From an uncultured Eubacteriales bacterium (GTDB taxonomy: Bacteria > Bacillota > Clostridia > TANB77 > CAG-508): DNA of 60,634 nucleotides. Positions 26,094 to 34,565 of this stretch are shown here, in pieces. Each line of letters begins with the position of its first letter. Position 1 is the stretch's first letter. The notes beneath the pieces are model-generated. The model had not been told where the DNA came from. It saw nothing but the letters and a program-made list of their open reading frames with translations, and did no database searches. The position numbers were made by a program, and so were the translations under genes. The DNA is taken from the NCBI GenBank assembly GCA_949288185.1, contig CASEIZ010000042.1, forward strand, positions 1 through 60,634, read 5' to 3'.

Positions 26094-26634
26094 TTTTGAA
26101 TACCTCACTTTTTAATATTTTAGATAAAATCAACTCTATATCTACTAATACTTGTAATAAGGCTTTTTCAAAATTTGTATTGTTAATATTTTCAAAACCT
26201 CGTTCACTGTAAGTAATTGCTTTTTGCTTATATTCTTTTGAAATAGCTTTTAAAATATTATTTGTATTATTATTAAAACTTTTGTTAATTAAGTCTTGTG
26301 TATACCAAATAATGTCCTCTTGTGAAAGTCCTTTAAATTCACGTTCTTGTTTGTCTATATTGATAAGAATGAAATCTCCTTTAATACTCCTAAAAGGTAA
26401 TACAATATTAGGTTGCATGTATTTCATTAATTGTTTATTGTTGCAAATTATATAAAGACTTTCATAAGGGATGATATCAAGTTGATTTTTTATAATAGCT
26501 TTTTTTAGAGTAAATACATTGGGAATAATTTTAACTGTTGGTGTTTGTCCAGCTTTTTTATATATAACTCTAACTGAATTTGTATGATTTGCTTTATTCA
26601 TCAAATGTGTGTCGATTTTTCTTTTTATTTTCAT
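26086..26634 (-). CDS. DUF3846-type protein
   Basis: The product has 182 residues. Residues about 20-95 (VRVIYKKAGQTPTVKII through GDFILINID) match the pattern of DUF3846, a domain common on phages and conjugative elements of Firmicutes and of unknown function. The C-terminal 80 residues are helical and charged. It overlaps the previous gene by 4 nt and the excisionase-like gene by 8 nt, so the unit is translationally coupled. Confidence 0.7.
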   Translation of the reverse strand: MKIKRKIDTHLMNKANHTNSVRVIYKKAGQTPTVKIIPNVFTLKKAIIKNQLDIIPYESLYIICNNKQLMKYMQPNIVLPFRSIKGDFILINIDKQEREFKGLSQEDIIWYTQDLINKSFNNNTNNILKAISKEYKQKAITYSERGFENINNTNFEKALLQVLVDIELILSKILKSEVFKNE

Positions 26635-27041
26635 TGTGAATTACCACCTTTTTTCAATCTATCAGCTTTATACAAAAGTTCTAAATTATGTTTGAAGTGG
26701 GCTATCCCTTTGTTTCTTAGTAGTATAACTTCTCTTTTTTGTAGTTTTAATCTTTTGCAAATATCATTTAATCTACAATTTTCAATATATGAAAGATACA
26801 ATACTTTTCTTTCTAACAATGGTACGATTTTCATTGCGAGATAATAAGTTTCATTTGTAAAGATATTTTCTAAATGGTTGATACTTACATCTGCATTATC
26901 TACATCTTGCATAGATGTTTGATAATAGTTATCTTCAATCATTTTAATGATTGTTTCAGTATCAATTATTGTTTCTATTATAGATTGAAACTCTTTTTTG
27001 TCTTTTGTAAAGGATAATTTTTTCTTTTTTGGATTTTTCAT
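26631..27041 (-). CDS. Sigma-70 region-4-like regulator
   Basis: The product has 136 residues with a basic N-terminus and a C-terminal helix-turn-helix (LLERKVLYLSYIENCRLNDI then CKRLKLQKREVILLRNKG), the layout of sigma region 4. Similar small proteins regulate excision and transfer genes on Tn916-like elements. It heads the leftward operon ending in the integrase. Upstream is a 301-bp gap with phased repeats. Confidence 0.65.
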   Translation of the reverse strand: MKNPKKKKLSFTKDKKEFQSIIETIIDTETIIKMIEDNYYQTSMQDVDNADVSINHLENIFTNETYYLAMKIVPLLERKVLYLSYIENCRLNDICKRLKLQKREVILLRNKGIAHFKHNLELLYKADRLKKGGNSQ

Positions 27042-27138
27042 ATTCTAAAACCTCTTTTCAAAAATTTTAGATTTCTAGAAATCTTGTGCTTGTTCGAACT
27101 GTTTACATGATACAGGGAAATAGGGGAAAAATGTATTT

Positions 27139-27196
27139 TTGTAAGAAAATTCACTAAAATGTATGAAATTGTAAGAGTTTGTAAGAATTTGTAAGA
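27139..27196. repeat. Helically phased TTGTAAGA repeats
   Basis: TTGTAAGA occurs at 27139, 27169, 27179 and 27189, with a degenerate ATGTATGA at 27159; all are in register at multiples of 10 bp. They lie in the gap 27042-27342, upstream of the leftward recombination operon. Such spacing places every unit on one face of DNA, as with iterons or cooperative operators. The rest of the gap shows no gene. Confidence 0.7.
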
Positions 27197-27279
27197 AAGA
27201 TTGAAAATATGTTCTGCTTGTAATGTGCATAAAATAGCATAATATGGAATTTTAAAAAATTAGTTTACGTACCATAAAA

Positions 27280-27322
27280 ATAACACCTAAAATATAGTTA
27301 CATTCTATATTTTAGGTGTTAT
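27280..27322 (-). terminator. Terminator of the repressor gene
   Basis: A perfect 17-bp inverted repeat (27280-27296 with 27306-27322; ATAACACCTAAAATATA) lies 21 bp beyond the repressor stop on the reverse strand. It insulates the repressor from the leftward operon. Confidence 0.8.
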
Positions 27323-27342
27323 CTTACATTCATTTATATGAA

Positions 27343-28062
27343 TTATTCTTTTTCAAAAGTGTAGGTATCAGTTATATCAAGATATAGGATATCATGTTTA
27401 TTTAAGTTTTCTTTTTCTAAATCTGTAATTTTTAATTTATCTAATAATTCATCAGTAAAATCAATATCCTTTTTAGAAACGATACATTTTCTAATACTAG
27501 GAATATATTGTCCATTGGTACAATGAAAAGTTCCTAACATTAACTTATTCGTACCTCTCGCAATATTAACTATAATATGTGAAAGTTCAAAACGTAAGTT
27601 ATTTTTTTTATAATTTTCAAAAACAAACACGGCAATATGGTTATCTGATTCTAAATAACCAGATAGGTAAATAAAATCTTTTTTGTAATCTATAAAATCA
27701 ACTTTGCATAAATCAGGTTTTGGAATAAGTTTTAATCTGAATTTTCCTTTACCATATTTTTTTGCTTTAGGATAATATGCTATATAGTATAAGTAAAGTA
27801 TATTTGTATTAAATGGATTTTTAGTATTTTCAAGATTATTAATTTTTTGTGTACTATCAAAAAGCTCATATTCATAAATACCTAATTCGTTACAAATTAG
27901 ATAGATTTGTTCAGCATTAGGTGTAATTTCGCCATTTTCATATCTAGCAATCGTAGCAGGTGTTTTATTTATTGCTTTTGCTAGATTTTCTTGACTCAAT
28001 CCTTTAGCCTTTCTAAATTTTTTGATATTTTCTCCAAAAACTTTTTTATCAAAGCTAGGCAT
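27343..28062 (-). CDS. XRE-family repressor with C-terminal domain
   Basis: Likely master repressor of the element, 239 residues. The N-terminal helix-turn-helix (GENIKKFRKAKGLSQENLAK then TPATIARYENGEITP) occupies about residues 8-62. A C-terminal beta-rich domain of about 150 residues follows and has no family I recognise. ATG 28062 is chosen because AGGTGG lies just upstream; a start at 28092 would precede that site. It is transcribed away from the small-RNA locus. Confidence 0.85.
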   Translation of the reverse strand: MPSFDKKVFGENIKKFRKAKGLSQENLAKAINKTPATIARYENGEITPNAEQIYLICNELGIYEYELFDSTQKINNLENTKNPFNTNILYLYYIAYYPKAKKYGKGKFRLKLIPKPDLCKVDFIDYKKDFIYLSGYLESDNHIAVFVFENYKKNNLRFELSHIIVNIARGTNKLMLGTFHCTNGQYIPSIRKCIVSKKDIDFTDELLDKLKITDLEKENLNKHDILYLDITDTYTFEKE

Positions 28063-28098
28063 ATAACCACCTACTTTCAACTTACTTAACATAATGCA

Positions 28099-28127
28099 AT
28101 TATAACATATTTTTCCACTTTTATCAA
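28099..28127 (-). promoter_or_regulatory. Promoter of the repressor (leftward)
   Basis: Reverse strand: TTGATA (28127-28122), a 17-bp spacer and TATAAT (28104-28099). The leader is about 30 nt. Confidence 0.8.
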
Positions 28128-28153
28128 TGATAATCCCAGAAGCTCTAAGAAAA

Positions 28154-28182
28154 TTGATATTTTTACCAAAATATGGTATAAT
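28154..28182 (+). promoter_or_regulatory. Divergent rightward promoter
   Basis: TTGATA (28154-28159), a 17-bp spacer and TATAAT (28177-28182). It is back to back with the repressor promoter, the arrangement of a genetic switch. Transcription would begin near 28189. Confidence 0.8.
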
Positions 28183-28188
28183 GGAAAT

Positions 28189-28360
28189 ACTATAAAATAA
28201 AAAGAATGGCTAAAAGCTATTCATCAGGTTGCAATACTTGATTTCAATTATGATTGAACCAAGCATTGCGACTGCTTGGACTTCTGGAAGGAACATTTGT
28301 TATCTTCTTTATCATAATTGAATTTTTATTTATAGAATAAATAGTGAAGGAGAGTAGCAA
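28189..28360 (+). ncRNA. Structured 5' leader of the small gene
   Basis: About 170 nt of untranslated leader with several possible stems: AATGGCT/AGCTATT near 28204-28220, CAATTATGAT/ATCATAATTG bracketing the middle, and CCAAGCA/TGCTTGG inside it. GTTGCAAT can instead pair with ATTGCGAC, so two folds compete. No known riboswitch class is recognised. Confidence 0.5.
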
Positions 28361-28492
28361 ATGGAAGAACAAGAATTTTGTTTGGACGGACGGAAGTCCG
28401 GGAGCTTAAGCCGTTCAATTAAAAAGGAGGGCAAAGTTTCCCTCCTACAACTAAAAAATATTGAAAATGATATAGATTTTTTGTATAATTAA
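28361..28492 (+). CDS. Small protein of 43 residues under a candidate antisense switch
   Basis: ATG 28361 has a strong site (GAAGGAGAG, 6-7 nt upstream). The product begins MEEQEFCLDGRKSGSLSRSI and ends NIENDIDFLYN. It is charged, without a membrane helix, and belongs to no family I know. The whole ribosome-binding site and start codon (28348-28366) are complementary to 28579-28597 downstream. The internal hairpin GGAGGG/CCCTCC lies in the coding region. It could be a regulator or toxin of the element, or a leader peptide. Confidence 0.6.
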   Translation: MEEQEFCLDGRKSGSLSRSIKKEGKVSLLQLKNIENDIDFLYN

Positions 28493-28610
28493 GTTAATTA
28501 TTCTAGACTAGTCGCAATAGTTTAGATTAATTATATAACTTTAAATAGAAATATTTAAAGTAAAAAACACAGGGGTTTTTCCATTTGCTACTCTCCTGTG
28601 TTTTAATTTA
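28461..28610 (+). ncRNA. Candidate antisense small RNA with anti-Shine-Dalgarno terminator loop
   Basis: A promoter, TTGAAA (28461-28466), 17 bp and TATAAT (28484-28489), lies at the end of the small gene. It would start an RNA near 28496 that ends at the hairpin AAAACACAGG/CCTGTGTTTT (28564-28573 with 28595-28604). Its loop displays CCATTTGCTACTCTCC, the exact complement of the start region of the gene at 28361; the full match is 19 nt. The RNA itself is inferred; the complementarity is seen directly. Confidence 0.6.
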
Positions 28611-28696
28611 CGTTAAACGTAATATTTTGTAATTTTAGTCTTAAATGATAAGATTTTGTAAGGGATTTATATATAAAACATGGAAAACAACCATAA

Positions 28697-28748
28697 AACT
28701 TACGTAGTATGCAAATTTCATTGCATATTACGTAAGTTCTATTTTTTT
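28697..28748 (+). terminator. Strong hairpin before the Spo0A-like gene
   Basis: AACTTACGTA-TATGCAA pairs with TTGCATA-TACGTAAGTT around ATTTCA with one mismatch, and seven T follow. It insulates the small-RNA locus from the gene at 28822. The rest of 28611-28821 shows no gene. Confidence 0.75.
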
Positions 28749-28821
28749 GCTGTATTTACATAATCTTGTTATATTAATAGTATAAAAATATATTATTTTT
28801 CAAAATATGGGGGATGTTTAA

Positions 28822-29202
28822 TTGGTAAAAAATTGTATTAAGACAAAAAATCTAATAAATTCTAAAACTACAATTTTAATTTATAATATATTAAGAGATT
28901 TAGGTTTAGTACCTACACTTAAAGGAACTAAATTTTTAAATAAAGCAATTCAAATAGTTATAAATAGTAATAATGATTTTATTGTTTTAGAGGATATATA
29001 TAATCAGATAGCTTCAAATTATGTAGGTTTTAATAGTGTTCAAATTAGAAATGCAATTAAATATGCCATAGATACCAGAAATGAGCAAAAATCAATAATA
29101 AATTTTGAAAAGATTTTTGGATATAAATATGACCCATATTATTTTACCAATAAAATTATGATAGAAGAAATAGCAAGACTTGTAATTTATAGAATCAATT
29201 AA
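28822..29202 (+). CDS. Free-standing Spo0A C-terminal DNA-binding domain
   Basis: The product has 126 residues. From residue about 18 onward it follows the Spo0A effector domain: ILRDLGLVPTLKGTKFLNKA, then VQIRNAIKYAIDTRNEQ and FEKIFGYKYDP. The receiver domain and phosphorylation site are absent. It may recognise Spo0A boxes or similar sites without needing phosphorylation; that is inference. TTG 28822 lies after GGGGG. It precedes the transporter genes and may control them. Confidence 0.8.
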   Translation: MVKNCIKTKNLINSKTTILIYNILRDLGLVPTLKGTKFLNKAIQIVINSNNDFIVLEDIYNQIASNYVGFNSVQIRNAIKYAIDTRNEQKSIINFEKIFGYKYDPYYFTNKIMIEEIARLVIYRIN

Positions 29203-29269
29203 TAAATGATTGAAAAAATATATGCAATTATATATAATAATAATTAATAATTATTTAAGAGGTTTTTTT

Positions 29270-30233
29270 ATGTTAAGATTAATAAAAAATGAATTGATAA
29301 AAATTTTTAAAAGAAAAAACATATACATATTATTAATTATTCGGAATTTTAATAATTGTCGGCTATAATTTATTTCAAAAGATTACAAATTCAACTACAG
29401 AAGTTAGTATTCAATATAAAAGGGCATATAATAATGATACATTCTTTTTGGAGAATTATAATGAACTTGACCTTAATGAAGAATATGAAGATATTGTTGA
29501 AAGAATACAATTAGAAAAATATGCTATTGAAAACAATATTCAATATAATATTTTATTAAATTCTCAAAATACTAATGCTCCTATCCCATTAGATGCTAGA
29601 ATTTTGCTTATGCAAATATTTGATAATTTTGATATTATTATTATTTTCATTATCATATATTTGTCATCTACCATTATCTCAGAAGAATTTTATAATGGTA
29701 CAATTAAAAATCTATTAACTAAACCTCATTCGAGAATAAAAATATTATTGTCTAAGATAATAACAAATATATTGATTATCATGATAACAATAATATTCCT
29801 ATTAATTTTCCAATATGTATTAGGAGGATTATTGTTTGGATTTGAAAGTTATTCATTAGAAGCTATAAGATATAATCATTTTTCACAATCTATAGAAACT
29901 ATGAATTTATTACCATATATGTTAACTGTAGCTTTAACAAAATTACCTATGTATTTATTGTTAAGTTGTATAAGTTTGTTATTTGGCATTATTACTAACA
30001 ACATAGCCTTAAATATATTAATTTCTCTAGGATTATACATTTTATCCACTGCAAAAATTCTAATTAATAATATTACTCAATATCTATTTATTTATAATTG
30101 GGATATAAGTAAATATCTTTTTACTACTGATATATTAATAAAACAATCTACAGCTATTTCTTCTATGAGTTTATTATTAATATTTTCATTACTAATCATT
30201 ATATTTAAAAATAAAGATATTAAAAATATTTAA
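29270..30233 (+). pseudogene. ABC transporter permease (BcrB-like), frameshifted
   Basis: ATG 29270 (after AAGAGG) gives MLRLIKNELIKIFKRKNIY, nearly the same start as the second permease. After codon 24 an extra C at 29342 throws the frame to a stop; without it the reading continues GILIIVGYNLF into the long frame ending at 30233. The intact form would have about 320 residues with six membrane segments. It is either inactivated or a sequence error. It forms one unit with the ATPase 16 bp downstream. Confidence 0.75.
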
Positions 30234-30249
30234 AGAAAGGGGATTTCTA

Positions 30250-31155
30250 ATGGAAATATTGAAATGTGATAATTTAAAAAAACAAATAAAAAACAAAATA
30301 ATTGTTGAAAATATTTCTTTTTCAATAAATAGAGGAGATATAGTAGGATTTATAGGTCCTAATGGTGCTGGAAAAACAACAATAATAAAACTGATTTTAG
30401 GTTTAATGAAATTATCTGAAGGTACAGTTCTTATAAATGGATTTGATATAGAAAAAGATTTTATTAAAGCAATAGAAAAAGTTGGATCAATCGTTGAAAC
30501 CCCCGATTTATATATGTACTTATCTGGATATGATAATCTAAAAATAACAGCAAATAATTATAAAAATATTTCTAAAAATCGAATGAATGAAGTAATCAAA
30601 ATAGTTGGATTAGAAAATAGAATAAAAGATAAAGTTTCAACTTATTCACTAGGAATGAGACAAAGATTAGGAATAGCTGAAGCAATTATCAATCAACCCG
30701 AACTATTAATTTTAGATGAACCTACAAACGGTTTAGATATTGAAGGTATAATAGAAATACGAAATTTAATAAAAAATTTATCGCAACAAGGAATGGCTAT
30801 TTTAGTATCAAGTCATAATTTAACTGAAATTGATAATTTATGTAATAGAATAATTGCTATAAAAAATGGAAAGATTATTGCAGATGATACGATTGAAAAC
30901 TTTACTACCGTATCTAATATAAATTCATATATATTAGAATTAAATTGCTTAGATAATCTACCAAAAATAATTTCTAATTATAAATTTGAGGTTATAAAAG
31001 ATAATAAAATAAGAATATATGTATCAAAAGATAAAATTTCAGAATTAATGAAAAAGCTTATAGAAAATAAATATCAAATTTATTCAGTTCAAGAAGAAAA
31101 ACTAACATCTGAAGAAGCCTTTATCAAAAAGGTAGGTGAGAATAAAATTGATTAA
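30250..31155 (+). CDS. ABC transporter ATPase, BcrA-like
   Basis: Nucleotide-binding subunit of 301 residues: Walker A GPNGAGKTT, signature YSLGMRQR, Walker B LLILDEPTNGLD and the switch His in SSHNL. The C-terminal extension of about 85 residues is typical of the bacitracin/lantibiotic export group. ATG 30250 follows AAAGGGG. It probably pairs with both flanking permeases. The substrate is unknown; peptide-antibiotic immunity is a reasonable guess. Confidence 0.92.
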   Translation: MEILKCDNLKKQIKNKIIVENISFSINRGDIVGFIGPNGAGKTTIIKLILGLMKLSEGTVLINGFDIEKDFIKAIEKVGSIVETPDLYMYLSGYDNLKITANNYKNISKNRMNEVIKIVGLENRIKDKVSTYSLGMRQRLGIAEAIINQPELLILDEPTNGLDIEGIIEIRNLIKNLSQQGMAILVSSHNLTEIDNLCNRIIAIKNGKIIADDTIENFTTVSNINSYILELNCLDNLPKIISNYKFEVIKDNKIRIYVSKDKISELMKKLIENKYQIYSVQEEKLTSEEAFIKKVGENKID

Positions 31156-32644
31156 ATTAATTAAAAGTGAATTAATTAAAATATTTAAAAGGAAAAGTAT
31201 ATATTTTTTGTTATTTCTCTCAATAATAGCAATTACTGTTTATAACTATATTAATCCTAATCAGAACGAGGTATCTTCTTTTGGTAATGATACAAAAGAT
31301 GTTCCTATTGCAGGTATGGAATTAGCATTAGAAAATATGTCAGACAACATGGAAGAATATATTAGTCAAAAAGTATCGATTGATTTTTATAAATTATATA
31401 ATACATTTAAAGAAAATTCGTGGCAAAGATATGCTTTAAAAGAGGAAAATAGTAGTCATATCATAAATAATGTTTATACAGATTATAATTTAGATATACA
31501 TACTTATTTATACAACATTAATGATTACACTTATAATCCACATACTCAAATAACATTAGATGAGTATGAAAATTCCAAAGTTAAATATAATGAGTATGTA
31601 GAGGCTTTAAATTCAAATGATTGGAAAAGATTTGTTAATTTAAAAATAAAAAATTTAGAAGAAAGAAAAAACAATGAAACACTTTCAGATGGAGAAATTA
31701 AGGAAATAAACTTTGAGATAGAATTTTATCATTTAAGGCTAGATAATAATATAAATTTTAATTACAATATACAAAATCAATATTTAGAACAATACAAAAG
31801 TAATTACTATGGAATTCAATTATCTCATCTAAATTCATCTGAAGAATCACAAGCCTTTATTAATAATAACATAAATGAATATAAAGCTAGAATGCAACTA
31901 TGCAAGTATGCAATAGAAAATGGTGTTGAATATGACATCTCAAATGAAAACAATTTAATTTATGACAATAAAATAGATGCAAGAATTTCCTTTATAAGAA
32001 CTTTTAAACATTTTGATTTAATTATTGTTATTATTGCTATATATATTTCTTCTACTATAATAACAGAAGAAATAAATAAAAAAACAATTAAGAGTCTATT
32101 ATCTAAACCACATAAAAGGATTTCTATTCTGACATCTAAAATATTAGCTTGTATAATTACAGTAATCATTTCTATGATTTTTGTTGTTCTTATTCAATAT
32201 TTGGTTGGTGGATTTATATTTGGTTTTGATAGTTACAGTTATAATTATATTGGCTATGATTATATTAATGAACAAGTATTTACTATGAATTTATTTGCTT
32301 ATATCTTACTGGTAGGAATCACTAAAATTCCTATGTATATAATAGTTATACTATTTTGTATGTTTATTGGAACATTTAACAAAAATATTGCTATGTCTAT
32401 GATTTTAACCTTAATCATATTCTTGATAACAAATACGATAATTCTTGAATGGTCAAAAGTAGAAAGTTTATCTATTATAACTAGATTTTTTATAACAAAT
32501 AATTGGGATTTTAGTATCTATTTATTTGGAAATACCTCTAGTATTAGTGGCATAAACTTAGGTTATTCTATAATTATATATTTAGTATATTTTATTATAT
32601 TATTTAAAATAGCTTTAATAAAATTTAATAAATTAGAAATATAA
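31148..32644 (+). CDS. ABC transporter permease with large extracellular domain
   Basis: The product has 498 residues. TM1 is at about residues 17-37, followed by an extracellular, Asn- and Glu-rich helical domain of about 240 residues, then five C-terminal membrane segments. TTG 31148 is preferred because it aligns with the start of the first permease and has AGGTGA 8 nt upstream; it overlaps the ATPase by 8 nt. The C-terminal half is clearly homologous to the gene at 29270. Confidence 0.88.
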   Translation: MIKLIKSELIKIFKRKSIYFLLFLSIIAITVYNYINPNQNEVSSFGNDTKDVPIAGMELALENMSDNMEEYISQKVSIDFYKLYNTFKENSWQRYALKEENSSHIINNVYTDYNLDIHTYLYNINDYTYNPHTQITLDEYENSKVKYNEYVEALNSNDWKRFVNLKIKNLEERKNNETLSDGEIKEINFEIEFYHLRLDNNINFNYNIQNQYLEQYKSNYYGIQLSHLNSSEESQAFINNNINEYKARMQLCKYAIENGVEYDISNENNLIYDNKIDARISFIRTFKHFDLIIVIIAIYISSTIITEEINKKTIKSLLSKPHKRISILTSKILACIITVIISMIFVVLIQYLVGGFIFGFDSYSYNYIGYDYINEQVFTMNLFAYILLVGITKIPMYIIVILFCMFIGTFNKNIAMSMILTLIIFLITNTIILEWSKVESLSIITRFFITNNWDFSIYLFGNTSSISGINLGYSIIIYLVYFIILFKIALIKFNKLEI

Positions 32645-32747
32645 GAAAGAGGATTTTTTAATCCTCTTAAAATTTTAAGAAATTCTCAATTTGTGAACCC
32701 ATTTTTCTGAGTTATGATATCTAATATATAAAGGGGGTTAGTTTATC

Positions 32748-33287
32748 TTGGAGACTTTAATCGAAAATTCTAAAAATAATGATATTGAAAGTTTTACAAA
32801 TTTAATCCAATCTATAGAAAACGATTTATATAGAATAGCCTTAATTCGTTTAAAAAATATTGATGATATTAATGATGCAATGCAAAATACTATTATTAAT
32901 ATTTACAAAAATATCAACAAGATTAAAAATTATCAATATTTTAAAACATGGGCTATAAGAATATTGATAAATGAATGTAATAAAATATATAAACAAAAAT
33001 CTAAAAGTAACAACTATGAAAGTGAAATTGATTCATTACCTAGTGAAACACACTGTATTAATGATATTGATAACAAGATAGATTTTGAATTAGCATTGAA
33101 GAATCTGTCATATGAGGAGAATTTGATTATAACTTTAAAATATAACAGTCAACTTTCGTGTAGTGAAATATCAAAAATACTAAGAGTTAATATCAATACA
33201 GTAAAAAGTAGATTAAAAAGAGCAAAAGAAAAAATTAAACAATATTATGAAAGAAAGGAGGGATTGGATGAGTTACGAAATAGATAA
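32748..33287 (+). CDS. ECF-type sigma factor
   Basis: The product has 179 residues. Region 2 includes FTNLIQSIENDLYRIALIRL and IKNYQYFKTWAIRILINEC; region 4 includes LKYNSQLSCSEISKILRVN and TVKSRLKRAKEKIKQ. TTG 32748 has AGGGGG 10 nt upstream. A possible autoregulatory promoter (GTGAACCC about 32692 and GATATCT about 20 bp later) precedes it. It overlaps the anti-sigma gene by 20 nt. Confidence 0.88.
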   Translation: METLIENSKNNDIESFTNLIQSIENDLYRIALIRLKNIDDINDAMQNTIINIYKNINKIKNYQYFKTWAIRILINECNKIYKQKSKSNNYESEIDSLPSETHCINDIDNKIDFELALKNLSYEENLIITLKYNSQLSCSEISKILRVNINTVKSRLKRAKEKIKQYYERKEGLDELRNR

Positions 33288-34500
33288 TCAAAAAAATGAT
33301 AATATTGATAATTTATGTTATACTTATTTCAACTATACTAAAGAAATTCCCATAGGGGTAAAAAATAACATCAAATTAACTTGTCAAAACTTAAAAACAT
33401 CACATAAATCAAAAATAAAAATTAGACAAGCTATTGTATATGGATTATGTATCATATTTCTAACAAGTGGAATTGTATATGCGAAAGATATAAAGAATTT
33501 TGTTACGAATGTCTTTTTTGGAAATAGTAAAGGTATTCAAAATGCCATAGATAATAATTATATCTTAAATTCTAATATGTCATATATAGAATCTAATAAT
33601 GTAAATTTAAAAATATCGGAAATTATAATGGATAATTCCATTTTAGGAATAAATTTTTCAATTTTATTAGATGAAAATTTGAGTGAAAATAATACTGATA
33701 TAAGTTTAAAAAGTATTCTTATTAGTGATGAAAATAATAATATTCTATATTGTAATAGTCAATCTATTTTTGATGAATATTGTTCAACTTATAATTTGAA
33801 CTATACCTTTAATAATTTCAATTCTAATTATATAAATAGTGGTGAAAATCATTACTCAACTATAGAAAAGAAGGAAGATAATTATGAAGCAAACTGTACA
33901 TATAATTTTTATTCAAATGGCTATCCTAAAAGTCAAAAACTATATATTACTATAAATAATCTTAATGTCAATAATAAAGAATTAGACTGTAATTGGAAAA
34001 TAGAAATAGATATACCTGAAAAATTTTATAATAGAGAAGTTTCTTTATATAGACCTGAAAAAAACAATAGTAAAAAGATAATTATAAAAAGTGTTTCAGT
34101 TCAAGACACAACAACAACTGTTCAATTAGATTTTAAATTAAAATCAGACTATGAAAATTCTTACTATAAAAACCTAGCAAATAAATTGAGAGAAGAAGGA
34201 AAAAATAGTCAAGAAATTACAGATATAATAAATACTGATAGAAAAAACAACAATAATACTGAAAACATATCATCTTTTAATTTATTTCAAGATATTTACA
34301 TAGAAAATTCCGATAACGAAATCTTTTATCAAGACTTAAATTTAATTGAGGGAAATACTATGAAAATTAATAAAGAAACATTATTAGGAACAGCTACTTT
34401 TTCTTTTGGATTAACTGAATATGATATGACTAATAACTTATACTTGCATTTTATTTATGATGATGAAGAATTTTTTGTAAAATTAATAAAGGATACTTAA
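33268..34500 (+). CDS. Membrane-bound anti-sigma factor (DUF4179-like)
   Basis: The product has 410 residues: a cytoplasmic N-terminal region (about 1-55), one membrane helix (about 57-75; AIVYGLCIIFLTSGIVYA), and a large extracellular Asn-rich beta domain. This is the usual form of partner proteins encoded after ECF sigma factors in Clostridia. ATG 33268 follows AAAGGAGG and overlaps the sigma gene, so the two are coupled. It presumably senses an envelope signal. Confidence 0.8.
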   Translation: MSYEIDNQKNDNIDNLCYTYFNYTKEIPIGVKNNIKLTCQNLKTSHKSKIKIRQAIVYGLCIIFLTSGIVYAKDIKNFVTNVFFGNSKGIQNAIDNNYILNSNMSYIESNNVNLKISEIIMDNSILGINFSILLDENLSENNTDISLKSILISDENNNILYCNSQSIFDEYCSTYNLNYTFNNFNSNYINSGENHYSTIEKKEDNYEANCTYNFYSNGYPKSQKLYITINNLNVNNKELDCNWKIEIDIPEKFYNREVSLYRPEKNNSKKIIIKSVSVQDTTTTVQLDFKLKSDYENSYYKNLANKLREEGKNSQEITDIINTDRKNNNNTENISSFNLFQDIYIENSDNEIFYQDLNLIEGNTMKINKETLLGTATFSFGLTEYDMTNNLYLHFIYDDEEFFVKLIKDT

Positions 34501-34565
34501 TAATATTAGATATTTTTAAATTTACAAAATTATTATTAATTATATTTTAAGAAAGGGGGAATCTT

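Noticed and set aside
28189..28360. Leader of the small gene as a known riboswitch
   Set aside because: I compared it by eye with common classes (T-box, SAM, purine, c-di-GMP, FMN) and saw none of their conserved cores, so no class is assigned.
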